In this document: piece by piece, positions 10,550-20,691 of the stretch
Position numbering within the stretch: position 1 is the stretch's first letter
How the letters are laid out: the number at the start of each line of letters is the position of its first letter
Assembly (NCBI GenBank): GCA_015057615.1
Contig: SVEA01000102.1
Span: 1 to 64,000, forward strand
DNA length: 64,000 nt
Direction: 5' to 3'
Origin: Lachnospiraceae bacterium
GTDB taxonomy: Bacteria; Bacillota; Clostridia; Lachnospirales; Lachnospiraceae
The notes under the pieces: generated by a model
The model's database searches: none
Seen by the model: only the letters and a program-made list of their open reading frames with translations
What the model was told of the DNA's origin: nothing
Translations under genes and position numbers: made by a program

Positions 10550-11284
10550 TTATGCAAGAATGATATTTGTATATCCCTCCAAGTCCGGGATCGATTTATC
10601 CATAATAATCGTTGTATCTGTCAAAGAGGCAACTTTTATCATGGTTACAACATTATACTTTGATGAATCAATAAGAAAATAAGATTCAGAGGATTTATCC
10701 ATAGCAATACGTTTTATGGTATATTCATTAATATCATGGTTGGTGATTCCGGACTTCTTACTGAATCCATTTGCTCCAAGAAAACATTTATTAAAAAATA
10801 AACCATTCAGTGCTGTTTCCGCTAAAGGTCCAATACAAGAATTCGTTGCTTGTTTTATATTACCTCCGATCATAATACATGGAATTTGGTGTGTAGCTAG
10901 CTGGTTAATATGATAAATTCCATTGGTTATCACAGTTACATTACGGTTAACTAGATAAGGAATCATCTGCAGAGTGGTACTGGATGGATCTAAAAAGATG
11001 ACATCGTTATCTTGAATAAAGGAGCAAGCTTTTAATGCAATTTTGTTTTTTGCTTCCCTATTTAAATTAAGCTTTGCCGAGATACTTAGTTCAATTGATT
11101 TTTTGTTCAGCTGAACACCACCGCCATGTAATAATGTTATTTTACCATACTTTTCCAATTCTCTCAAATCTCTTCTTAAGGTTGAGAAAGATACTTCTAA
11201 ATGTTCTGCTAAAAAGTCCATATAAAGGATATCATTTTCTGTTAATAAATTTATAATCGTTTGTTGCCGAACGGCTGGAATCAT
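10550..11284 (-). CDS. DeoR/GlpR-family transcriptional regulator
   Basis: N-terminal HTH RQQTIINLLTENDILYMDFLAEHLEVSFSTLRRDLRELEKYGKITLLHGGGV and DeoR sensor domain (LDPSSTTLQMIPYL, NGIYHINQLA). Confidence 0.92.
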   Translation of the reverse strand: MIPAVRQQTIINLLTENDILYMDFLAEHLEVSFSTLRRDLRELEKYGKITLLHGGGVQLNKKSIELSISAKLNLNREAKNKIALKACSFIQDNDVIFLDPSSTTLQMIPYLVNRNVTVITNGIYHINQLATHQIPCIMIGGNIKQATNSCIGPLAETALNGLFFNKCFLGANGFSKKSGITNHDINEYTIKRIAMDKSSESYFLIDSSKYNVVTMIKVASLTDTTIIMDKSIPDLEGYTNIILA

Positions 11285-11356
11285 GTTAAAACCCCCTTGT
11301 ATATTTCATTTACACATTTTAGTATATAATAATTTTTCATAATTGTAAACAAAAAA

Positions 11357-11379
11357 TGATTATATGTGAACTTTAATGA
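11357..11379 (+). promoter_or_regulatory. Short phased-TGA site next to the regulator gene
   Basis: TGA at 11357, 11367, 11377, about 70-95 bp upstream of the DeoR start codon. Confidence 0.4.
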
Positions 11380-11598
11380 TAAAATGCGCCATTTTTTAGT
11401 AATACTTGTAGTTTTTTGTTAGATGCAGTATCGTCCAATCCGGTATATCACTGTAACATAAAATGTTATGGAGTATAAGAAATAGTTAGTATTGATTCAA
11501 TTTGATAACTTACTTGGATGAACCGATTTATGCATTTGGTGTTTTTCACAAGGAACGAAAAAAAGCATATGGAAATGTATTAATAGATTATAAAACTA

Positions 11599-11627
11599 TT
11601 GACTTGCCATCTGAAATATTGTATTAT
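11599..11627 (+). promoter_or_regulatory. Putative sigma-A promoter TTGACT-17-TATTAT
   Basis: -35 11599-11604, 17-bp spacer, -10 11622-11627, ahead of the ABC importer. Confidence 0.6.
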
Positions 11628-11636
11628 ATAGCTATA

Positions 11637-11681
11637 TGTGAAAAAAAGTGATACAAAGTGAATTAATATGAATATTTATGA
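11637..11681 (+). promoter_or_regulatory. Putative DeoR-family operator, five TGA at 10-bp period
   Basis: TGA at 11639, 11649, 11659, 11669, 11679; core TGAAAAAAAGTGA shared with 227 and 14215 sites. Confidence 0.65.
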
Positions 11682-11786
11682 TGCATAGATGCAGAAGGGG
11701 GATGGAGCAGACAACAAATCATAGCACAAATTGCATCAGATAGGAGAAGAAAATTTAAAACTCATAGGGTTTAAAGGAGTGTTAAG

Positions 11787-13256
11787 ATGAAAGAAAAAAA
11801 TGACCAAAAAAGCAGTTTGATTTTAATGCCTAAGATAATAACTTTATTATCAATAATTACATTCGCCGTATTGATTATCCCTTATTTTAATCCGGTAAGA
11901 TTTTTACCACAGCTTGGTGACTGGTCCTACCTATATTTCCTTGGTAACTCCATGCAGGTTGATAAACAATTTATAGCGGCTTTCCCGGGTATTCGAGAAT
12001 TTTTTGCAAATAATGCAATTGCTGTTTTTTGCGGGTATTTCATAGGGATATTTACTGTAGCCCAGTTTATTTCGGGATTGTTCATAAGTTCTAAGAAAGC
12101 GAATAAAAGCGCTCGTGGTTTGATGCTGCTGATGATTTTTTCCGCTTTGAACTTTGCTGCTAACCTGATTCTTATTGCAGATATCTGTAGTGCCAATATA
12201 AATGTGGAAAAACTGGGTTATTCGCAATTAGGGATTCGGTATGAGATACCCATAGGCACCGTTGTTTTTATGATGCTGGCACTTACCCAATTCATACTAG
12301 GCAAGATTTACCGCAAAAAATTATTGATTGAAAAAGGTTTATACATAAAGATGACGCATTCGCAAAGAGTGGAAAATGCAAAGGGCTATGCATTTATCGC
12401 CCCCTATATTATTGGTTTTACCTGTTTTACCGCACTTCCGTTGATTTTTTCGTTTTTTAGTTCTTTTACCTATTATAATATTACAGCGGTTCAAAAATGG
12501 TATGGTATAAGAAACTTCACTAATCTTTTCACGAAAGATGAGTATTTCTGGAAGAGCTTATATAACACAGGCTGGTATGTGCTTATCAGTGTTCCTTTGG
12601 CTATCCTATTTGCAATGGCTCTGGCGCTTTTAATGAATATGAAGAGTATAAAGGGACTTCGCTACTTCCGTACGGTGTATTATCTTCCTTCGGTTCTGTC
12701 CGGTGTTGCAGTCTTTCTCTTGTGGCAATGGATTCTTGATCCGACGGCGGGGTTATTAAACAACGGACTTAGCATGCTGGGGATTCAAGGGCCGGCTTGG
12801 CTGTTTGATGCAAAATGGACGAAGCCTTCCTTAGTATTAATGAAATTATGGGGAGTTGGCGGTAATACAATCATTCTTCTTTCGGCACTGCAGTCAGTCC
12901 CTCAGGAATTGTATGATGCCGGCGCTGTCGACGGAGCAACAGGAATGAAAAAGTTTTTACATATTACGTTACCCATGATTTCTCCTACACTTTTCTTTGT
13001 TATAGTAACCGGCGTCAGCGGAGCTTTCCAAGTATTTGATTCTGCTTATATTATGGCAAACGGAACCGGCGGTCCGAATAATTCAATGCTATTTTATAAT
13101 TTGTATCTGTTTAATACGGCAATGAAAGATCAGCAGATGGGATTGGCGAGCGCTATGGCCTGGATATTATTTGCTATCATTATGGTGATTACCGTTATTC
13201 AAATGATTGGCTCCAAAAAATGGGTTTATTATGAAGGAGGCAAGGATAAAAAATGA
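11787..13256 (+). CDS. ABC sugar transporter permease (MalF/UgpA type) with long N-terminal membrane extension
   Basis: AGAVDGATGMKKFLHITLPMISPTLFF (EAA loop); about 190 aa of extra hydrophobic N-terminus before the canonical ENAKGYAFIAPYIIGF. Confidence 0.9.
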   Translation: MKEKNDQKSSLILMPKIITLLSIITFAVLIIPYFNPVRFLPQLGDWSYLYFLGNSMQVDKQFIAAFPGIREFFANNAIAVFCGYFIGIFTVAQFISGLFISSKKANKSARGLMLLMIFSALNFAANLILIADICSANINVEKLGYSQLGIRYEIPIGTVVFMMLALTQFILGKIYRKKLLIEKGLYIKMTHSQRVENAKGYAFIAPYIIGFTCFTALPLIFSFFSSFTYYNITAVQKWYGIRNFTNLFTKDEYFWKSLYNTGWYVLISVPLAILFAMALALLMNMKSIKGLRYFRTVYYLPSVLSGVAVFLLWQWILDPTAGLLNNGLSMLGIQGPAWLFDAKWTKPSLVLMKLWGVGGNTIILLSALQSVPQELYDAGAVDGATGMKKFLHITLPMISPTLFFVIVTGVSGAFQVFDSAYIMANGTGGPNNSMLFYNLYLFNTAMKDQQMGLASAMAWILFAIIMVITVIQMIGSKKWVYYEGGKDKK

Positions 13257-14167
13257 TGGAAGAATCGAAAGTTAAGGTTGAGAATAAAATGAAAAAGAAT
13301 GAGACAAAGAAGAGTAGAAATATAAAATTATCCGAATCAATTCATTTTCGACAAACAGTTACTGGGACAATAGGAACCATCGTCTTACTATTAGGATCCA
13401 TCATAGTACTTTATCCTTTGGCTTGGATGCTCGCAACTGCACTGAAATCAGATGCTGAGGTAATGATTAATCCGTCATTAATACCTTGGAAATTCCATTG
13501 GGAAAACTTTGCGAAGGCATGGAATTCGGCACCTTTTGATATTTATCTAAGGAACACCTTGTTTCTTACGGTATGTAATTTGGTAGGGGTATTGTTATCA
13601 AATACTTTGGTTGCTTATGGATTCGCAAAGATGGAGTTTAAAGGGAAAGATGCGATTTTTATATGTGTACTCGGGACGATGATGATACCAGGAATGGTAA
13701 CGATGATTCCCTCCTATGTATTGTTTTCAAAGATTGGATGGGTAGGCACCTATTTACCTTTAATCGTGCCGGCCTTTACCGGTAGTGCCTATAATATTTT
13801 CCTTTTAAGACAAGCCTTTATGGGTATTAATCAGGCTTATTCCGATGCTGCTAAGATTGAAGGAGCAGGGGAACTAAAGATATTATCCAAAATATATGTA
13901 CCATTGGCACGCCCGGTATTAACAACAATTGCTGTATTCTCCTTTAATGGAACATGGAATGATTATTTTGGACCTATGCTCTATTTAAACGATGAAAAAC
14001 TATATACCTTGCAGTTGGGGCTTCGGACGTTCCGAGGAACAGCGGGTGTGGAATGGCAAAAATTTATGGCAGCTTCGCTTATCGTGTTAATTCCTACGGT
14101 TATTCTTTACTTCTTTATGCAAAAGTATATTATTCAAAGCGTTGCAATCGGTGGGATAAAAGGGTAA
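13253..14167 (+). CDS. ABC sugar transporter permease (MalG/UgpE type)
   Basis: AAKIEGAGELKILSKIYVPLARPVLTTIAVFSFNGTWNDYF; ATGA overlap with the preceding permease. Confidence 0.92.
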   Translation: MMEESKVKVENKMKKNETKKSRNIKLSESIHFRQTVTGTIGTIVLLLGSIIVLYPLAWMLATALKSDAEVMINPSLIPWKFHWENFAKAWNSAPFDIYLRNTLFLTVCNLVGVLLSNTLVAYGFAKMEFKGKDAIFICVLGTMMIPGMVTMIPSYVLFSKIGWVGTYLPLIVPAFTGSAYNIFLLRQAFMGINQAYSDAAKIEGAGELKILSKIYVPLARPVLTTIAVFSFNGTWNDYFGPMLYLNDEKLYTLQLGLRTFRGTAGVEWQKFMAASLIVLIPTVILYFFMQKYIIQSVAIGGIKG

Positions 14168-14204
14168 TAACGAACTTCTTTAAAGGACATTTTTACCATA
14201 CAAG

Positions 14205-14247
14205 TGAAAAATGATGAAAAAAAGTGAAAAATAATGAAAATATATGT
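14205..14247 (+). promoter_or_regulatory. Putative DeoR-family operator upstream of the binding-protein gene
   Basis: TGA at 14205, 14215, 14225, 14235 and TGT at 14245, all 10-bp spaced. Confidence 0.65.
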
Positions 14248-14275
14248 TGACAATATGACACATGAAGTATAAAAT
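14247..14275 (+). promoter_or_regulatory. Strong putative sigma-A promoter TTGACA-17-TAAAAT
   Basis: -35 14247-14252, 17-bp spacer, -10 14270-14275. Confidence 0.7.
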
Positions 14276-14373
14276 ACACTTATAAAGATGAAAGAAAAGG
14301 TAAAGGAATTATACATATTTAACAACTTATGATTCCGCTATCATTTTCGAATTTTAAAAGGAGGATGTATTTC

Positions 14374-15783
14374 ATGAAGAAAATTAAGAGTTTTATCATG
14401 TTCGGCCTTTGCATGGCGCTATTAAGCTTTGCATTGGTTGGATGCAGCAAAGGTAAGAAAGAAACCGATTCGGATAAGGCAGGAATCGATGCTGAACCGA
14501 CACAGGCAGTTAAGGATGAGAAGGAAGAAAGCAAAGAGGAAACCGGAGATAAGAAACCAGTAACATTACGTTTGTGGGCTCATTGGGGATCCGAACAACG
14601 TCGTCCGACGATTGACAAGATTATTCAAAAATTTAATGAAAAATATGCGGATCAGAAGATTACTGCAGAATATGTATATGTACCTTTTGGCGATATTGAG
14701 ACAAAAATGATTGCTTCCGTAACCGCTGGTAACCCAGCCAATGTAGTTATTTCAGCAATCGAAGATACCAATGTTAAAGCAATGCGTAACCAGGCTATGG
14801 ATATTACTGATTATCTATCCGATGGTGTTGCAGAGAAATTCTATGAAAAATATTGGGATATGGTAACCTATGAGGATAGAGTTTATGCAGTTCCGTTTAA
14901 CACAGATACCCGTTTGGTATTCTACAATAAGACCATGTTTAAGGAAGCCGGGATTAATGTAGAGGATATTAAGACCTGGGACGACATGATCAATGTATGT
15001 AAGAAATTGGATGAGAAGTTTATGGGCAAAGGTGACTATATGCTTGCATTCAATCCGGTACTTGGAAACTTTGGATTTGATACCTTAGCAATTAACAATG
15101 GCGGCGGCAACTTTGATGACCCTATGAATCCAAATCTACCTACAGCAAACAGCAAACAAAACATTGAGACACTGGAGCATATGAAGGTTTATGCGGATAT
15201 GTACGGTCAGGATTTAGTACAGCAGGCTATGGCAGCAAATGCCGGCGGAGCACAGGATCTTTTCCTTTCCGGTAAAGTGGCTATGATTGGACAGGTATGT
15301 AACTATATCGCAACGATTGAAAAATATAATGCTGAAGCTAAGGTTGATTATGGCGTATTTGCTTATCCTGCAGGACCTTCCAATCCTACAGGTGAACCGG
15401 CAGCTTGGGGCGGCGGTTTTGTATGTACCGTACCTTATGGAGCTGAAAATCCACAGGAATCTACGTTGTTAGCTGAATTTATGGCAACGGAGGGTGCAGC
15501 TATCTGGGCACAGGAGCAGAAAGACGTTATGTGCAGTACAGAAGCAAATGAAAATCCGGCAATGGCATCTTCTGTAGGCTGGAAAGAAACAATTGCTCTG
15601 ATGGAGAATACGAATGGAACACGCAGACACCCATATGCACCGAATGCAGGACAATTTATGGCGGAAGCAGTTGACTCCATTGTTAAAAACTATACTGCAA
15701 CCGATGTGGAAGCAGCATTGAATACTGCTCAGGAGCAAATTGAAGCTAAGATAGAAGAAGAAAAATTCATCTTTGGTGAATAA
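14374..15783 (+). CDS. ABC sugar-binding lipoprotein (extracellular solute-binding protein family 1)
   Basis: ORF 14329..15783; ATG 14374 follows AAAAGGAGG; signal with lipobox ALVGCSK; SBP features LRLWAHWG, VPFNTDTRLVFYNKTMFKEAG. Confidence 0.92.
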   Translation: MKKIKSFIMFGLCMALLSFALVGCSKGKKETDSDKAGIDAEPTQAVKDEKEESKEETGDKKPVTLRLWAHWGSEQRRPTIDKIIQKFNEKYADQKITAEYVYVPFGDIETKMIASVTAGNPANVVISAIEDTNVKAMRNQAMDITDYLSDGVAEKFYEKYWDMVTYEDRVYAVPFNTDTRLVFYNKTMFKEAGINVEDIKTWDDMINVCKKLDEKFMGKGDYMLAFNPVLGNFGFDTLAINNGGGNFDDPMNPNLPTANSKQNIETLEHMKVYADMYGQDLVQQAMAANAGGAQDLFLSGKVAMIGQVCNYIATIEKYNAEAKVDYGVFAYPAGPSNPTGEPAAWGGGFVCTVPYGAENPQESTLLAEFMATEGAAIWAQEQKDVMCSTEANENPAMASSVGWKETIALMENTNGTRRHPYAPNAGQFMAEAVDSIVKNYTATDVEAALNTAQEQIEAKIEEEKFIFGE

Positions 15784-15899
15784 TTGAAGTTATCTATGCA
15801 GGCACTTTGCGAAGGCAGAATTTCATATCGGTCGGTATTTGTTATTATGAAATAGCATAGCATAAGCTTGTATCAGTAACTTAGCTTCATTGTCTTTGT

Positions 15900-15975
15900 A
15901 AGGCAGTCTGTTTCTTCAACAAGTGATTTGGTTTTACATCTTCACTTGTATGAAAAATAAACAGGCTGCCTTTTT
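15900..15975 (+). terminator. Intrinsic terminator with nested stem-loop after the SBP gene
   Basis: AAGGCAGTCTGTTT...AAACAGGCTGCCTTTTT outer stem (one G-U) with inner ACAAGTGA/TCACTTGT helix, then T5. Confidence 0.8.
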
Positions 15976-16037
15976 ATGTAGGAACCCGCTAAAAAAGATG
16001 TGCAACGATTAAATACAAAATGAGGAGGAAGATTCCC

Positions 16038-18503
16038 ATGTGTAAACGTAAGATCCACATGATAGGTAATACCCATATAGACCCAGTATGGTTATGGAAA
16101 AAAGCGGAAGGAATGCAGGAGGTGAAATCATCTTTTTCCTCTGCTTTAGACAGAATGAACGAATTTCCTGATTTTAAATTTACAATGAGCAGCATTTCCT
16201 ATTTGGCATGGGTAAAGGAAAACTGCCCTGATTTATTTGAAAGAATTCGGGAGAAAGTAAAGGAAGGAAGATGGGAGATTGCCGGGGCGATGTGGGTAGA
16301 ACCGGATTGTATTCTGCCTGCGGGGGAAAGCTTTGTACGACATTTTCTTTACAGTAAAAGGTTTGTAGAAGAGAACTTTGAGATTGATCCGGTGGTCGGT
16401 TATAATGTCGACAGCTTTGGGCATACATCCAATTTACCCAGTATTCTTGCCGGTTGTGGTATGAAGTATTATCTCTTTAACCGCCCGGATAAGACAAAGC
16501 TTGCAGTTCCTCCTGTTTTTGTATGGAAATCGCCGGATGGAAGTAGTGTAACTGCGGAACGTATCGGTGGCGAATACCTTGCTTGGACAAAGCCGGGGAT
16601 TGCGTATAATTTAAAGGAAAGTAAGGAAGCACTGCATTCCTATGGTTATGACCGCATGGCTGTGTTCTATGGTGTCGGAAATCATGGAGGTGGACCTACC
16701 ATTGATAATATTCGTTCGATCTACGAACTTCGGGAGGAAGACAAAGAGGATGCAATTGATTTTTCGACCATGCGGGAATTCTTTGGTACGGTTGAAAAAG
16801 AACATTTAACAGAATTTCAGGGAGAACTGGGAAGAATATTCATGGGCTGCTATAGCTCGGATAATGAAATTAAGAGGCTAAACCGCCAAGCAGAGTGGAG
16901 TTTGCTTAAAGCAGAGGCAATCGGCGCGATTGCGGTGAAACTAAGCGGCGGAACGTACCGGTATCCGAAGGAAGATATGGAAAGAGCCTGGAAGATGGCT
17001 TTATTCAATCAATTTCATGACATTTTATCCGGAACCAGTATAGAACCAGCACGAAACGAAGCCTGCCAGGAATTTCAGTATGCAATTGCAACTGCAAGGA
17101 ATACGATTGCCAATGGAATCCAAGGAATTGCCAATCATATTGATACCAGAGGAGATGGCTTCCCATTGGTTTTGGTAAATCCGACCGGTAAGGCTTATCA
17201 TGGTGTTCTTTGTACGGATGTCTATGTTTCCTCCGCAGGCCGCAAACAAGTAAGAATGCGGGATACCACAGGAGAAGAAATCCCTTATGCGGAATCTGGA
17301 TATCGTCATAATGAACGGGATGAGGCAAGAAAAAGTATTCTATTTGAAGCTGAGGTTCCTCCTATGGGGTATGCGGTTTACCGGGTTCTTCAGGAAGGAC
17401 CGAGTTTTAAACCAGTAAAAAACCGGATGATGATTGAAAAAAATTTTATATCGAATGGAATTCTTACTGTAACAATCGATGAAAAAACCGGGTGTCCCTC
17501 CTCCATAATAAAAAATGGAATTGAGCTGTTGGCAGACAAAGCCGCTTTCAAAGTATTCTATGATGATCGTGGCGCCTGGGGAGGAGAACTTTTAGAGGAA
17601 AAGTCGGAAGGTATCTTTGAAGCCAGCAATATAAAATTAATCGAAACAAATTTTCTTCGAACGGTTCTGCGCAGTACATTGCTCTATCAAAAATCAGAGC
17701 TGGTAGTGGACTATATCCTAGAAAAAGACAGTGATATTGTTAAAATGAATTGCTCCATACATAATCATGAACGTCATACGGAAATTGCTTTTTGCCTGCC
17801 CGTAGCCGGTAAGAAGCACCAGGTAATAACGGAAACAGCTTTTCTTGCAGAACAGAAAGTGGTAAAGGATGGCACCGAATATTATCAGCATCGCTTTGCC
17901 GACATTACAAATGATAAGGGATTTGGCATTTCTGTTATTAATAATAATGCCTATGGAATGAATCAAAAGGATAACGAATATCGATTAATCATCTCAAGAA
18001 GTGCGATGTTTGCAAGAGGAGAAAGCGGTCCGGTTGATATTACTCCGGACAAAAGGTTTATGGATCAGGGCAGCTGGGATTTTTGCCTGGAGCTATTACC
18101 ACATGAAGAACCGATTCAGAAGCAAAGGTTATTTACGGAAGCGGATTTCCTTCATATGCCAATTGAGCACCTGGGGGATAGTAATCATACGGGGGAGCAC
18201 TGGCTGCGAAAGGAGTCCATGGCTACCGTTACCGGAGCCGGAGTCCAGATATCCTCTTATAAGCTTGCGGAGTGTGAAAAAGGAACGCAAGTATTAAGAC
18301 TTTTTGAATGTGAAGGGATGGAAACGGTCGCTCAGGTGAAGGTGCAAAATACAGCATTTACGGTCCATTTATCTCCTTATCAGGTGAAAACATATCTTAT
18401 TAAGGATGCGATTGTAACAGAAACCAATATGATAGAGAAGAAGGTAGAATTAGCGGAACAGGAAAACGCTGCTTCTACGACCGGAACAGGAATAAAATCT
18501 TAA
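16038..18503 (+). CDS. GH38 alpha-mannosidase
   Basis: ORF 16020..18503; ATG 16038 after AGGAGGA. HMIGNTHIDPVWLW, GYNVDSFGHTSNLPSIL, FNQFHDILSGTSI. Confidence 0.93.
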   Translation: MCKRKIHMIGNTHIDPVWLWKKAEGMQEVKSSFSSALDRMNEFPDFKFTMSSISYLAWVKENCPDLFERIREKVKEGRWEIAGAMWVEPDCILPAGESFVRHFLYSKRFVEENFEIDPVVGYNVDSFGHTSNLPSILAGCGMKYYLFNRPDKTKLAVPPVFVWKSPDGSSVTAERIGGEYLAWTKPGIAYNLKESKEALHSYGYDRMAVFYGVGNHGGGPTIDNIRSIYELREEDKEDAIDFSTMREFFGTVEKEHLTEFQGELGRIFMGCYSSDNEIKRLNRQAEWSLLKAEAIGAIAVKLSGGTYRYPKEDMERAWKMALFNQFHDILSGTSIEPARNEACQEFQYAIATARNTIANGIQGIANHIDTRGDGFPLVLVNPTGKAYHGVLCTDVYVSSAGRKQVRMRDTTGEEIPYAESGYRHNERDEARKSILFEAEVPPMGYAVYRVLQEGPSFKPVKNRMMIEKNFISNGILTVTIDEKTGCPSSIIKNGIELLADKAAFKVFYDDRGAWGGELLEEKSEGIFEASNIKLIETNFLRTVLRSTLLYQKSELVVDYILEKDSDIVKMNCSIHNHERHTEIAFCLPVAGKKHQVITETAFLAEQKVVKDGTEYYQHRFADITNDKGFGISVINNNAYGMNQKDNEYRLIISRSAMFARGESGPVDITPDKRFMDQGSWDFCLELLPHEEPIQKQRLFTEADFLHMPIEHLGDSNHTGEHWLRKESMATVTGAGVQISSYKLAECEKGTQVLRLFECEGMETVAQVKVQNTAFTVHLSPYQVKTYLIKDAIVTETNMIEKKVELAEQENAASTTGTGIKS

Positions 18504-18577
18504 AAAAGAACGTTAATAAGTTTGTTTATATACCAAAGATAAAGTGCTAACACATTGAACAGGAGGATAATATCAAC

Positions 18578-20671
18578 ATGGAAAATACGAAGGATAGCAA
18601 TCAAAAAAATTCGAATAAGCTGGCCAGCCTAAGAGGTTACCTGCATAAGTTGAATGGAATATGGTTCAAATTATTGCTTTCCATATTAATTCCGGTAATC
18701 TTTATGGCTGCTTTTGGAGTGGTATCTTATGAAAAATCATCCCATGCGATTATTGCAAATTATGAGAAAAGTACCATGGATACTCTCAATGCAATCAGTG
18801 ATTACCTGAAGCTGGGACTCGAATCCGTAGCGGGTAAATCCCTGGAATTCATGAATAGTAATAGTGTTACAGCTTATTATAATCGAGGCAAGGCAGGACT
18901 TTCTACTTCAACCGAGGAGGTTAAGCTGCTGCAGCCTCTGGGAGAGGACATTATTATTGCCCAGGGAGCAAATACTTTTATTCAGGATATCCATGTCTTT
19001 GGCAAAACAGGAATCGGTGTTTCAACGGAATCAGCACCTTCGGAAGATATCTATACAAGATATCTGCAATCCGAGGAAGGCAAAGCAATTACAGAGGCAC
19101 AAGAACGCTATCAATGGGTAGGAGAGCATAAATTTATCGATGAAATGTTTCAAGTAAAGTCAGAGGAATATGCTCTGTCAATGATACGTAAGATGGCATA
19201 TGATAACGGCTTTATCATTATGGATGTATCAAAAGCGGAAATTGTGAATATGCTTTCCCAGTTTAATTATGGAAAGGGTAGTGTGATTGGCTTTGTTACA
19301 GCAGATGGTAGAGAAACTCTAACTAATGCCAAAGAGGACAGTGTATTTACAAAACTACCTTACTTTCAAAAATCGGTTGCCGGAGATACCTTGAGCGGTT
19401 ATTCCTATGAGACCTATCTCGGTAAGGATTACCTCTATCTCTATAAAAAGATAGGAGATACCGGTGCTGTTATCTGCGCCTTGATTCCGGAGGGTACTAT
19501 TATCCGGCAGGCAAAAGAAATAAAAAGCCTAAATATAGTTTTTGTAACTCTGGCCGGTATTTTTGCAATTGGCATAGGTACGACAATTGCTGGTGGAATC
19601 GCTGCTGCCATTAAGAAACTAATGAAAAACATGTCCTTAGCGGCACAGGGGGATTTAACGATTACGTTTGATACAAAACGTAAGGATGAATTCCGGTTAT
19701 TAACCACTAGTCTTTCCGATATGGTTGGCGGTATGCGTAATCTGGTTGGACAGGCGGTAGAGGTAGGGGGTAAAGTAAGCGGCTCTGCAGAAATGCTTTC
19801 TTCAACCTCGGAGAGTATATTGGGGGATACCAAGGGCATCTCTGCAACGATTGATGAGATTGAAAAGGGGGTTGTTCAACAGGCCTCCGATACCGAACAC
19901 GGTTTAAACCAAATGATGAATCTTTCGAATAAAATAAATCAGGTTTATGACAGCACCTATAAGATAGAGCAAATTGCAACCGATGCCAAAACAGTGATTG
20001 ATAAAGGTATCGTTACGGTGGATGAATTAAATAATAAATCCAGAGCGACTACGGAAATCACGAATATTGTCATATCGGAAATTGAGGCACTTAAAGAGCA
20101 AACCCATACGATTGGAAGTTTTGTAAAGATTATTAATGAAATTGCGGCACAGACGAATCTACTGTCCTTAAATGCATCCATAGAAGCCGCAAGAGCTGGG
20201 GAAGCAGGACGGGGATTCGCTGTGGTGGCGGAAGAAATCCGAAAATTAGCGGATGGGGTTTTAAATGCAGCTAAGGAAATCCAAAGTATTGTAACCAAAA
20301 TACAGGATAAAACCAAAACAACCGTAGACGCTGCAAAGCAAGCGGAAAATATTGTGGAGTCGCAGGCCGAGTCTCTAAGTAAAACGGTAAACTCCTATAA
20401 AGATATTAATCAATATGTAGGTAATCTTGTAGGCAATCTAAATAACATTTCCGTTGGCGTTAAGGAAATCGAAGCGGCGAAAGAGGATACGTTGGAAGTA
20501 ATTCGAAGCATTTCCGCTGTAGCGCAGCAGACAGCTGCTTCCTCGGAGGAAGTCAGTGCTACGGCAAACAATCAGATCGGTTCGGTGGAACATTTAAGCC
20601 AATCTGCGGAAGAGCTTGCGGAAAATGCCAAGAAGCTTGAGAAAGCGATTCAATTGTTTCGGATTGATTAA
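18578..20671 (+). CDS. Methyl-accepting chemotaxis protein
   Basis: N-terminal TM plus periplasmic sensor and HAMP-like region; conserved tip [34 protein letters not shown]. Confidence 0.93.
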   Translation: MENTKDSNQKNSNKLASLRGYLHKLNGIWFKLLLSILIPVIFMAAFGVVSYEKSSHAIIANYEKSTMDTLNAISDYLKLGLESVAGKSLEFMNSNSVTAYYNRGKAGLSTSTEEVKLLQPLGEDIIIAQGANTFIQDIHVFGKTGIGVSTESAPSEDIYTRYLQSEEGKAITEAQERYQWVGEHKFIDEMFQVKSEEYALSMIRKMAYDNGFIIMDVSKAEIVNMLSQFNYGKGSVIGFVTADGRETLTNAKEDSVFTKLPYFQKSVAGDTLSGYSYETYLGKDYLYLYKKIGDTGAVICALIPEGTIIRQAKEIKSLNIVFVTLAGIFAIGIGTTIAGGIAAAIKKLMKNMSLAAQGDLTITFDTKRKDEFRLLTTSLSDMVGGMRNLVGQAVEVGGKVSGSAEMLSSTSESILGDTKGISATIDEIEKGVVQQASDTEHGLNQMMNLSNKINQVYDSTYKIEQIATDAKTVIDKGIVTVDELNNKSRATTEITNIVISEIEALKEQTHTIGSFVKIINEIAAQTNLLSLNASIEAARAGEAGRGFAVVAEEIRKLADGVLNAAKEIQSIVTKIQDKTKTTVDAAKQAENIVESQAESLSKTVNSYKDINQYVGNLVGNLNNISVGVKEIEAAKEDTLEVIRSISAVAQQTAASSEEVSATANNQIGSVEHLSQSAEELAENAKKLEKAIQLFRID

Positions 20672-20691
20672 TTCAGAGAAAGGATAACAAA

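Noticed and set aside
19441-20316. Minus-strand ORFs (132, 90 and 119 aa) inside the chemoreceptor gene
   Set aside because: Antisense to the conserved MCP signalling domain; low-complexity Ser/Ile/Ala composition expected from coiled-coil codons.
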